In this document: piece by piece, positions 51,080 through 57,731 of the stretch | Layout of the letters: every line of letters begins with the position of its first letter | Numbering within the stretch: position 1 is the first letter of the stretch | Assembly: GCF_004328625.1 (NCBI RefSeq) | Contig: NZ_CP032229.1 | Coordinates: 3,658,001 to 3,722,000, forward strand | Direction: 5' to 3' | Origin: Streptomyces seoulensis | GTDB lineage: Bacteria; Actinomycetota; Actinomycetes; Streptomycetales; Streptomycetaceae | DNA length: 64,000 nucleotides | Notes under the pieces: generated by a model | Told to the model about the DNA's origin: nothing | Database searches by the model: none | Seen by the model: the letters and a program-made list of their open reading frames with translations, nothing else | Program-made: the position numbers and the translations under genes

Positions 51080-52234
51080 ATGAACGAGACTTCCGCTGTG
51101 CCGACCGCGCCCCTGCGCGCCCGCGCCGAGATCGATCTGGGTGCCCTGCGCGCCAACGTCCGGGCGCTGCGCGCCCGTGCCGAGGGCGCGCACCTGATGG
51201 CCGTCGTCAAGTCGGACGCGTACGGCCACGGTGCCGTGCCGTGCGCCCGCGCGGCCCTGGACGCCGGGGCGACCTGGCTGGGCACGGCCACCCCGGAGGA
51301 GGCCCTCGCGCTGCGCGCGGCCGGACTGCCGGGCCGGATCATGTGCTGGCTCTGGGTGCCCGGCGGGCCCTGGCGGCAGGCGATCGAGGCCGACCTCGAC
51401 GTCGCGGTCAGCGGAATGTGGGCGCTGCGCGAGGTCACCGAGGCGGCGCGCGCGGCGGGCCGTACCGCGCGGGTGCAGCTCAAGGCCGACACCGGGCTCG
51501 GCCGCAACGGCTGCGGGCCCGAGGACTGGCCCGAACTGGTCGGCGCGGCCCTCGACGCCGAGGCCGCCGGGCTGGTCAAGGTCACCGGACTGTGGTCCCA
51601 CTTCGCCTGCGCCGACGAACCCGGCCACCCCTCCATCGCCGCCCAGCTCACCCGGTTCCGCGAGATGGTGGCGTACGCCGAGGAGCGGGGCGTGGCGCCC
51701 GAGGTGCGGCACATCGCCAACTCCCCGGCCACGCTGACCCTTCCGGAGACCCACTTCGACCTCGTCCGCACCGGCATCGCGATGTACGGCATCTCGCCCA
51801 GCCCCGAGCTGGGCACCCCGGCCGACTTCGGGCTGCGCCCGGTGATGACGCTGAGCGCGTCGCTGGCGCTGGTCAAGCGGGTGCCGGGCGGGCACGGCGT
51901 CAGCTACGGCCACCACTACGTCACCCCCGGCGAGACCACCCTCGGCCTGGTGCCGCTGGGGTACGCCGACGGCATCCCCCGGCACGCCTCGGGCGGCGGG
52001 CCGGTGCTGATCGAGGGCAAGCTGCGGACCGTCGCGGGGCGGGTCGCTATGGACCAGTTCGTGGTCGACCTCGGCGGCGACGAGCCCGAACCGGGCACCC
52101 GCGCCGTGCTGTTCGGCCCCGGCGACCGGGGCGAGCCCACCGCCGAGGACTGGGCGCAGGTGTGCGGCACGATCGCGTACGAGATCGTCACCCGGATCGG
52201 CACCCGCGTGCCCCGCGTCCATCTGAACGGATGA
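51080..52234 (+). CDS. alr: Alanine racemase
   Basis: Makes D-alanine for peptidoglycan using PLP. The 384-residue protein opens RAEIDLGALRANVRALRA and has the PLP lysine K44 in VVKSDAYGHGAVP. The second catalytic base is Tyr276 in HGVSYGHHYVTPGETTLGLVPLGYADG; the C-terminal domain has AGRVAMDQFVVDLG. ATG at 51080 lacks a strong ribosome-binding site; GAGACT nine bases earlier may be a -10. It lies in the conserved actinobacterial order nnr-alr-hydrolase-tsaE. Confidence 0.96.
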   Translation: MNETSAVPTAPLRARAEIDLGALRANVRALRARAEGAHLMAVVKSDAYGHGAVPCARAALDAGATWLGTATPEEALALRAAGLPGRIMCWLWVPGGPWRQAIEADLDVAVSGMWALREVTEAARAAGRTARVQLKADTGLGRNGCGPEDWPELVGAALDAEAAGLVKVTGLWSHFACADEPGHPSIAAQLTRFREMVAYAEERGVAPEVRHIANSPATLTLPETHFDLVRTGIAMYGISPSPELGTPADFGLRPVMTLSASLALVKRVPGGHGVSYGHHYVTPGETTLGLVPLGYADGIPRHASGGGPVLIEGKLRTVAGRVAMDQFVVDLGGDEPEPGTRAVLFGPGDRGEPTAEDWAQVCGTIAYEIVTRIGTRVPRVHLNG

Positions 52235-52324
52235 CCCTCGCGGGTACCGGGCACGCTACTGTCCGGTAGCTCCGGGGCGCACCGGCCCGGGCAGGACGGC
52301 AGGACGGCGAGGAGGGAACGGTAC

Positions 52325-53566
52325 GTGAGCGAGAGCAGTGCCAAGGCCGTGGTGGACGCGGTGGCCGCGACGGCCGCGTCCGGCGGCTGGCGCAAGGCGA
52401 CCGGTCTCGCCGGCGCCGCGATAGGCGTCCTCGCCGCGGGCGCGGCGGCCGGGGTGGCCATAGAGCGGATGACGGTCGGCCGCGGCATGCGCCGCAAGGC
52501 CGCCCTGGCGCTGGACTCCACCGGCCCCTACGGCACCCTGCGCGGCACCCCCGGCAGGGCGACCGCCGACGACGGCACCGAGCTGTACTACGAGGTCGAC
52601 GACGTCGAGCCCGACCCCGGCCCGCACGTCTCCCCGCGCCGCCGCAGGCTCTTCGGCCGCAAGGCGCCCGCCCCGGTGACCGTCGTCTTCTGCCACGGCT
52701 ACTGCCTCGGCCAGGACTCCTGGCACTTCCAGCGGGCCGCCCTGCGCGGCGTCGTCCGCACCGTCCACTGGGACCAGCGCAGCCACGGGGAGTCCGGGCG
52801 GGGCGTGGCCCAGACCCGCGACGGGCTGCCCGTCACCATCGACCAGCTCGGCCGGGACCTGAAGGCGGTGCTGGACGCGGCGGTGCCCGAGGGGCCCGTG
52901 GTGCTGGTGGGGCACTCGATGGGCGGGATGACGGTGATGGCACTGGCCGCGCAGTTCCCGGAGTACATCCGGGAGCGGGTCGTCGCCACCGCGTTCGTCG
53001 GCACCTCCTCCGGGCGGCTCGGCGAGGTCAACTTCGGGCTGCCGGTGGCCGGGGTGAACGCGGTGCGCCGCGTACTGCCGGGCGTACTGAAGGCGCTGGG
53101 GCAGCAGGCGGAGCTGGTGGAGAAGGGGCGCCGGGCCACCGCGGAGCTGTTCGCCGGGGTGATCAAGCGGTACTCGTTCGCGGGGCGGGACGTCGACCCG
53201 GCGATCGCGCGGTTCGCGGAGCGGATGATCGAGTCCACGCCGATCGACGTGGTCGCGGAGTTCTACCCGGCCTTCACCGACCACGACAAGACCGACGCGC
53301 TGGCCTGCTTCACGGACATGCCGGTGCTGGTGCTGGCCGGGGTGCGGGATCTGGTCACGCCGAGCGAGCACAGCGAGGCCATCGCGGACCTGCTGCCCGA
53401 CGCCGAGCTGGTGCTCGTGCCGGACGCCGGGCATCTGGTGATGCTGGAGCACCCCGAGGTCGTCACCGACCGGCTCGCGGACCTGCTGACCCGCGCGGGA
53501 GCCGTCCCGGCAGGAGCTACCGTTAGCGGCTATGGACGAGGCAGCAGTACCGCACAACCCGGCTGA
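52325..53566 (+). CDS. Alpha/beta-fold hydrolase, membrane-anchored
   Basis: Predicted esterase-type hydrolase of unknown substrate. The 413-residue protein has an N-terminal membrane segment (about 27-47), then the oxyanion region VVFCHGYCLGQDSWHFQ. The nucleophile is Ser198 in VLVGHSMGGMTVM, the acid Asp lies in LAGVRDLVTPSEHS, and the His in VPDAGHLVMLEHPE: a complete triad. GTG at 52325 follows GAGGAGGGAAC. Conserved between alr and tsaE in streptomycetes. Its 3' end overlaps tsaE by 35 bases in another frame. Confidence 0.88.
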   Translation: MSESSAKAVVDAVAATAASGGWRKATGLAGAAIGVLAAGAAAGVAIERMTVGRGMRRKAALALDSTGPYGTLRGTPGRATADDGTELYYEVDDVEPDPGPHVSPRRRRLFGRKAPAPVTVVFCHGYCLGQDSWHFQRAALRGVVRTVHWDQRSHGESGRGVAQTRDGLPVTIDQLGRDLKAVLDAAVPEGPVVLVGHSMGGMTVMALAAQFPEYIRERVVATAFVGTSSGRLGEVNFGLPVAGVNAVRRVLPGVLKALGQQAELVEKGRRATAELFAGVIKRYSFAGRDVDPAIARFAERMIESTPIDVVAEFYPAFTDHDKTDALACFTDMPVLVLAGVRDLVTPSEHSEAIADLLPDAELVLVPDAGHLVMLEHPEVVTDRLADLLTRAGAVPAGATVSGYGRGSSTAQPG

Positions 53567-54044
53567 GATCCGGCTCACCGTCACCTCCCCCGAGCAGATG
53601 CGGGAGCTGGGCCTCAGACTGGCCGGGCTGCTGCGCGCGGGCGACCTGGTGATGCTCACCGGGGAGCTGGGCGCGGGCAAGACGACGCTGACCCGGGGGC
53701 TCGGCGAGGGGCTCGGGGTGCGCGGCGCGGTCACCTCGCCGACCTTCGTCATCGCCCGGGTCCACCCCTCGCTGGTGGACGGACCGCCGCTGGTCCACGT
53801 CGACGCCTACCGGCTCTCCGGCGGCCTGGACGACATGGAGGACCTCGACCTCGACGTGTCCCTGCCCGAGTCGGTCATCGTCGTGGAGTGGGGCGAGGGC
53901 AAGGTCGAGGAACTCACCGACGACCGGCTGCAGATCCTCATCCACCGCGCGGTCGGCGACACCACCGACGAGGTCCGCCACGTCACCCTGACCGGGCTCG
54001 GGGACCGCTGGGCGAAGACCGACCTGGACGCGCTCGCGGGCTGA
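53532..54044 (+). CDS. tsaE: tRNA t6A synthesis ATPase TsaE
   Basis: ATPase that cycles the TsaB-TsaD complex during N6-threonylcarbamoyladenosine formation at position 37 of ANN-decoding tRNAs. The 170-residue protein has the P-loop LTGELGAGKTTLTRGLGEGLG, SPTFVIARVH, HVDAYRL and VEWGEG, all family signatures. ATG at 53532 lies inside the end of the hydrolase gene. Its partners tsaB and tsaD follow at 55011 and 56160. Confidence 0.95.
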   Translation: MDEAAVPHNPAEIRLTVTSPEQMRELGLRLAGLLRAGDLVMLTGELGAGKTTLTRGLGEGLGVRGAVTSPTFVIARVHPSLVDGPPLVHVDAYRLSGGLDDMEDLDLDVSLPESVIVVEWGEGKVEELTDDRLQILIHRAVGDTTDEVRHVTLTGLGDRWAKTDLDALAG

Positions 54045-54100
54045 GGACGCCGATATCCCGACAGGCTGTCGGAAACGTATTGCGCGGGACGTACCGGGCG

Positions 54101-54139
54101 TGGTCACATGGTACCCAGCCCGTAGTTAGGCATACCTAA
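54101..54139 (+). promoter_or_regulatory. Promoter with iron-box-like palindrome
   Basis: TGGTCA (54101-54106), a 16-base spacer and TAGTTA (54123-54128). Overlapping the -10 is TTAGGCATACCTAA (54126-54139), which matches 12 of the last 14 positions of the IdeR/DmdR1 box TTAGGTTAGGCTAACCTAA; the first five positions match only once. Confidence 0.45.
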
Positions 54140-54172
54140 CTCCGCCCGCCCCCGCAGCTCAGGAGGCGCCCC

Positions 54173-54319
54173 ATGCCCGCTCCGCACCGCCCCGAGCCGA
54201 CCCCCCAGGTCCCCATGCGAGCCCTGCTGGCGTCCTGCGCGGCGGCCAAGGCCGTCTCCACCCCACCTCCGCCCCCGGACCCGGTCGAACACGCGCCGGT
54301 CCACCGCGAAGCGGCGTAA
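54173..54319 (+). CDS. Small 48-residue protein, unknown
   Basis: ATG at 54173 follows CAGGAGGCGCCCC, a good ribosome-binding site, and opens 48 codons ending TAA at 54317. The peptide is Pro/Ala-rich with a central RALLASCAAAKAVSTPPPPP stretch and a single Cys. There is no clear membrane segment. No function can be given. The palindrome just upstream suggests metal-dependent control. It is convergent with the next gene, seven bases apart. Confidence 0.6.
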   Translation: MPAPHRPEPTPQVPMRALLASCAAAKAVSTPPPPPDPVEHAPVHREAA

Positions 54320-54326
54320 AGCCACG

Positions 54327-54878
54327 TCATCGGATCACCACCACCGGCACCCCGATCGTGGCGAACTGCCACATCGCCTCGCCGTCCGGGCGGGTTTCGC
54401 GGATGGCGCCGGTGTGGGGGGCGCCGGGGTCGGGGGACTGGTTGCGGGTGGCGGCGCTGAAGCCGACGGTGACGCCGTTGACCTGGGTGAAGCGGACGAC
54501 GTGTTCGACGGGGAGGCCGTCGCTGCCGGTGATGGCGTTGGAGCGGGAGGTCACCCAGTAGGAGCCGGGGACCGGGTCGACGCCGCCGGGGCGGACGCCG
54601 AAGGTGCGGGTCACCCGGTTGTGGTCGTTCACCAGCCAGACGCGGTCGTCGTCGACCGAGTACACGACCCGCTCGCCCTTGCCCGAGTCGGCCGGCAGCG
54701 CCGTGGGGTGGCGGCGGTCGCGCGGGGCCTTGGTGACGGCCACCGAGGGGGAGGCGCTCGCCGAGGGGGTGCGCAGGCTCGCCGGGACGGTCGCGTCGGC
54801 CCGGTAGGCGAGGATGCCGACGGTGCCGACGGACACCGCGACGAGTCCGGCCACGATCCCCGAGCTGGTCCCTGTCAC
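54327..54878 (-). CDS. L,D-transpeptidase-like protein lacking the catalytic Cys
   Basis: From GTG at 54878 (after AGGGGTGG) the protein has 183 residues: an N-terminal membrane segment (about 7-25), a Ser/Pro-rich linker and a domain of about 115 residues. The domain order WLVNDHNRVTRTFGV, PVPGSYWVTSR, VVRFTQVNGVTVGFS, HTGAIRE and IGVPVVVIR resembles the YkuD L,D-transpeptidase fold. Where the active-site motif would read HGC[IV]R, it reads H155-T-G-A158-I-R160, so the nucleophile is Ala. This is pattern-based and needs a profile comparison. It lies alone between convergent and divergent neighbours. Confidence 0.6.
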   Translation of the reverse strand: MTGTSSGIVAGLVAVSVGTVGILAYRADATVPASLRTPSASASPSVAVTKAPRDRRHPTALPADSGKGERVVYSVDDDRVWLVNDHNRVTRTFGVRPGGVDPVPGSYWVTSRSNAITGSDGLPVEHVVRFTQVNGVTVGFSAATRNQSPDPGAPHTGAIRETRPDGEAMWQFATIGVPVVVIR

Positions 54879-54998
54879 GTGCGCCACCCCTGTCTCGTAC
54901 CGACCCGTTGCGGTTCGCGGACTTTGTCGTAATTCATACAGACCGTAGCAGTCAGTGACGGTCCGACCGGGACGGGCGTGCGCGAGCCGTCGGCGCCG

Positions 54999-55004
54999 TA
55001 GGCT
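54999..55004 (+). promoter_or_regulatory. -10-like TAGGCT 6 nt before tsaB (leaderless type)
   Basis: TAGGCT (54999-55004), six bases, then GTG at 55011. No ribosome-binding site. Confidence 0.5.
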
Positions 55005-55010
55005 GTTCGC

Positions 55011-55667
55011 GTGCTTCTGCTCGCTCTGGATACCGCCACCCCCGCCGTCACCGTCGCCCTGCACGACGGGACGGACGTCGTCGCCTCGTCGAGCCAGGTG
55101 GACGCCCGCCGCCACGGAGAGCTGCTGCTGCCCGCCGTGGACCGCGTCCTCGCCGCCGCCGGGGTCAAGCTGGACGCCGTCACCGGCATCGTCGTCGGCA
55201 CCGGACCCGGCCCCTACACCGGGCTGCGGGTCGGCCTGATGACCGCCGACACCTTCGGGCTCGCCCTCGGCGTCCCCGTGCACGGCGTGTGCACGCTGGA
55301 CGGTCTGGCGTACGCGGCCGACATCACCGAGGGCCCCTTCGTCGTGGCGACCGACGCCCGCCGCAAGGAGGTCTACTGGGCGACGTACGCCGACTCCCGC
55401 ACCCGGCTCACCGGCCCGGCCGTGGACCGCCCGGCCGACATCGCCGAGCAGGTCGCGGGGCTGCCCGCCGTGGGCGCGGGCGCGCTGCTCTACCCGGACG
55501 CCTTCCCCGACGTGCACGAGCCGGAGCACGTCTCCGCCGCCGCGCTCGCCTCGCTGGCCGCCGAGAGGCTGGCCGCCGGGCAGGAGCTGGACGAGCCCCG
55601 CCCGCTGTACCTGCGCAGGCCCGACGCCCAGGTGCCGAAGAACTACAAGGTGGTCACCCCCAAGTGA
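55011..55667 (+). CDS. tsaB: tRNA t6A synthesis protein TsaB
   Basis: Non-catalytic partner of TsaD in t6A synthesis. The 218-residue protein has the ASKHA N-terminal strand LLLALDTATPAVTVALHDG, the family's RRHGELLLPAVDRVLAAAG and the conserved GTGPGPYTGLRVGLMTA. GTG at 55011 is the first possible start. Its stop TGA lies inside the GTGA that begins rimI, so translation is coupled. The order tsaB-rimI-tsaD is typical of actinobacteria. Confidence 0.95.
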   Translation: MLLLALDTATPAVTVALHDGTDVVASSSQVDARRHGELLLPAVDRVLAAAGVKLDAVTGIVVGTGPGPYTGLRVGLMTADTFGLALGVPVHGVCTLDGLAYAADITEGPFVVATDARRKEVYWATYADSRTRLTGPAVDRPADIAEQVAGLPAVGAGALLYPDAFPDVHEPEHVSAAALASLAAERLAAGQELDEPRPLYLRRPDAQVPKNYKVVTPK

Positions 55668-56167
55668 CCGCGAAGCTGCGCGAGATGCGCTGGTGGGACA
55701 TCGACCGGGTCCTGGAGCTGGAGAAGGACCTGTTCCCCGAGGACGCCTGGTCGCGGGGGATGTTCTGGTCCGAGCTGGCCCACGCGCGCGGGGACGGCGC
55801 CACCCGCCGCTACCTCGTCGCGGAGGACGGCGCCCGGCTCGTCGGGTACGCCGGGCTCGCCTCCTCCGGCGACCTGGGCGACGTGCAGACCATCGCCGTC
55901 GCCCGCGACCAGCAGGGCACCGGCCTCGGCGCCCGCCTGCTGACCGAGCTGCTGCGGGCCGCCACCGCCTTCGAGTGCGCCGAGGTGATGCTGGAGTGCC
56001 GGGTGGACAACACCCGCGCCCAGAAGCTCTACGAGCGCTTCGGCTTCGCCCCCATCGGCTTCCGGCGCGGCTACTACCAGCCGGGCAACGTGGACGCCCT
56101 GGTGATGCGCCTGACCGACCCCTCTTCCTCCCTGGAAGACGTACAAGGAACCGAGATCAATGGCTGA
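55664..56167 (+). CDS. rimI: GNAT acetyltransferase, RimI type
   Basis: Probable N-terminal acetyltransferase (S18-alanine acetyltransferase family). The 167-residue protein starts [35 protein letters not shown] and has the acetyl-CoA loop [19 protein letters not shown]. The family ending [28 protein letters not shown] is intact. GTG at 55664 overlaps tsaB by four bases, and its stop runs eight bases into tsaD. The target protein cannot be read from sequence. Confidence 0.93.
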   Translation: MTAKLREMRWWDIDRVLELEKDLFPEDAWSRGMFWSELAHARGDGATRRYLVAEDGARLVGYAGLASSGDLGDVQTIAVARDQQGTGLGARLLTELLRAATAFECAEVMLECRVDNTRAQKLYERFGFAPIGFRRGYYQPGNVDALVMRLTDPSSSLEDVQGTEING

Positions 56168-57263
56168 CGAACCTCTCGTCCTCGGCATCGAGACCTCCTG
56201 CGACGAGACCGGCGTCGGCATCGTGCGCGGCACCACCCTGCTCGCCGACGCGGTCGCCTCCAGCGTCGACGAGCACGCCCGCTTCGGCGGTGTCGTGCCC
56301 GAGGTGGCGTCACGCGCGCACCTGGAGGCGATGGTCCCGACCATCGACCGCGCCCTGAAGGAGGCGGGCATCACCGCCCGTGACCTGGACGGCATCGCGG
56401 TCACGGCCGGTCCCGGCCTCGCGGGCGCCCTCCTGGTCGGAGTCTCCGCCGCCAAGGCGTACGCCTACGCCCTCGGCAAGCCGCTGTACGGCGTGAACCA
56501 CCTCGCCTCGCACATCTGCGTGGACCAGTTGGAGCACGGCCCGCTGCCCGAGCCGACCATGGCCCTGCTGGTCTCCGGCGGCCACTCCTCGCTGCTGCTC
56601 TCCTCCGACATCACCTCCGACGTCCGGCCGATGGGCGCGACCATCGACGACGCGGCCGGCGAGGCGTTCGACAAGATCGCCCGCGTGCTGAACCTGGGCT
56701 TCCCCGGCGGCCCGGTCATCGACCGCTACGCCCGCGAGGGCGACCCGACGGCCATCGCCTTCCCGCGCGGCCTGAGCGGCCCCCGCGACCCCGCGTACGA
56801 CTTCTCCTTCTCCGGTCTGAAGACCGCCGTGGCCCGCTGGATCGAGGCGAAGCGCGCGGCCGGCGAGGAGGTGCCGGTGCGGGACGTGGCCGCGTCCTTC
56901 CAGGAGGCCGTGGTGGACGTGCTGACCCGCAAGGCGGTGCGCGCCTGCAAGGACGAGGGCGTGGACCACCTGATGATCGGCGGCGGTGTCGCGGCCAACT
57001 CCCGGCTGCGGGCGCTTGCCCAGGAGCGCTGCGAGGCGGCCGGCATCCGGCTGCGCGTGCCGCGCCCCAAGCTGTGCACGGACAACGGCGCGATGGTGGC
57101 CGCGCTCGGCGCCGAGATGGTCGCCCGCAACCGGTCCGCCTCCGACTGGGACCTGTCCGCCGACTCCTCCCTGCCGGTGACCGACCCGCATGTGCCGGGC
57201 ACCGGGCACAGCCACGACCACGACCATGTGCACGAGGTCAGCAAGGAGAACCTGTACTCGTGA
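56160..57263 (+). CDS. tsaD: tRNA t6A transferase TsaD
   Basis: Catalytic subunit that moves threonylcarbamoyl from its AMP adduct to A37 of tRNA. The 367-residue protein has [16 protein letters not shown], the metal ligands His114 and His118 in [46 protein letters not shown] and [12 protein letters not shown]. After the usual end comes a His-rich tail, [10 protein letters not shown] (His350, 352, 354, 356, 358), which most bacterial TsaD lack. ATG at 56160 overlaps rimI by eight bases. Confidence 0.96.
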   Translation: MADEPLVLGIETSCDETGVGIVRGTTLLADAVASSVDEHARFGGVVPEVASRAHLEAMVPTIDRALKEAGITARDLDGIAVTAGPGLAGALLVGVSAAKAYAYALGKPLYGVNHLASHICVDQLEHGPLPEPTMALLVSGGHSSLLLSSDITSDVRPMGATIDDAAGEAFDKIARVLNLGFPGGPVIDRYAREGDPTAIAFPRGLSGPRDPAYDFSFSGLKTAVARWIEAKRAAGEEVPVRDVAASFQEAVVDVLTRKAVRACKDEGVDHLMIGGGVAANSRLRALAQERCEAAGIRLRVPRPKLCTDNGAMVAALGAEMVARNRSASDWDLSADSSLPVTDPHVPGTGHSHDHDHVHEVSKENLYS

Positions 57264-57514
57264 GCGTCGCCCTGATGTGGGAGGCGAAGGCCGCCGAGGG
57301 CCGGGGCGGGGAACTCCTCGCCTGGGCCCGCGCGCAGCGGCTCGACGGCAGCCCGCTGCGCCGCGAGACCTTCCGCGCGCCGGGCGACCGGGTCCTGGTC
57401 ATCACCTGGTGGGACGCGGCCTACGACGCGGACGTGCCGGAACTCCCGGCGCCGGACGCGGAGCTGGTGTCCCGGCCGGTGCACCGGTGGCGGTTCGAGC
57501 CGGTCGACGACTGA
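57260..57514 (+). CDS. Small conserved-looking protein, unknown
   Basis: GTG at 57260 overlaps the tsaD stop (GTGA), so it is probably co-translated. The 84-residue product, [22 protein letters not shown] and then [25 protein letters not shown], ends RWRFEPVDD. It could be a small alpha/beta-barrel (ABM-like) fold by its strand-helix pattern, but I do not recognise the family. Position suggests a link to the t6A genes only through transcription. Confidence 0.7.
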   Translation: MSVALMWEAKAAEGRGGELLAWARAQRLDGSPLRRETFRAPGDRVLVITWWDAAYDADVPELPAPDAELVSRPVHRWRFEPVDD

Positions 57515-57558
57515 GGGGCCCGGTCCGGCTCGGGTGGCGCACCTCCGCGATCACGCGC

Positions 57559-57564
57559 TATGAT
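57559..57564 (+). promoter_or_regulatory. -10 element of the tRNA-like gene
   Basis: TATGAT (57559-57564) is nearly the consensus TATAAT. Transcription would start near 57571, about 38 bases before the tRNA-like 5' end. No good -35 lies 16-19 bases upstream. The element is flanked by GATCA and TGATC in inverted orientation. Confidence 0.55.
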
Positions 57565-57608
57565 CATCACACAGCGAACGGCCGGAACAACTCCGGTACG
57601 AACGCCGC

Positions 57609-57681
57609 GCGTTGGTGGTCCAAGTCAAGACGCCCCGCTTCCTGCGGGGAAATGCAGGTGCAATCCCTGCCCAGCGCTCCA
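57609..57681 (+). tRNA. Divergent tRNA-Gly (UCC), candidate non-proteinogenic tRNA
   Basis: All arms pair. Acceptor GCGTTGG (57609-57615) pairs with CCAGCGC (57671-57677), discriminator T57678 and an encoded CCA (57679-57681). The D-stem GTC/GAC (57618-57620, 57629-57631) has an eight-base loop. The anticodon stem CCCCG/CGGGG (57633-57637, 57645-57649) has loop CTTCCTG, anticodon TCC at 57640-57642. The T-stem GCAGG/CCTGC (57654-57658, 57666-57670) has loop TGCAATC. G1-C72, C2-G71, G3-C70, U73 and C35-C36 are glycine identity elements. Deviations: D-loop without GG, G at 55 instead of U, U37, and C32 able to pair with G38. A degenerate pseudogene is the main alternative. Confidence 0.75.
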
Positions 57682-57685
57682 GCAC

Positions 57686-57719
57686 GAAGGCCGCTCCGGT
57701 TCCGACCGGGGCGGCCTTC
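57686..57719 (+). terminator. Terminator of the tRNA-like gene
   Basis: GAAGGCCGCTCCGGT (57686-57700) pairs with ACCGGGGCGGCCTTC (57705-57719) with one wobble and the loop TCCG. It begins five bases after the encoded CCA. It may also serve the minus-strand glycosidase gene that ends at 57732. Confidence 0.8.
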
Positions 57720-57731
57720 GCCGTTCCCGGC

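Noticed and set aside
53518..53531. Leaderless promoter for tsaE (TACCGT)
   Set aside because: Poor hexamer, eight bases from the ATG, no -35, and it lies inside the hydrolase coding region.
53532..53566. The 35-base overlap of the hydrolase gene and tsaE as a frameshifted fusion
   Set aside because: Both proteins are complete with their own motifs; the overlap is out of frame but ordinary for coupled genes.
54121..54140. Calling a full 19-bp IdeR/DmdR1 iron box
   Set aside because: Only about 13 of 19 positions match and the first half-site is poor, so it is reported only as iron-box-like.
57609..57681. Calling this an ordinary proteinogenic tRNA-Gly
   Set aside because: The missing D-loop GG, G55, U37 and the pairable C32-G38 are unlike decoding tRNAs; the normal tRNA-Trp at 2367 shows all canonical features.
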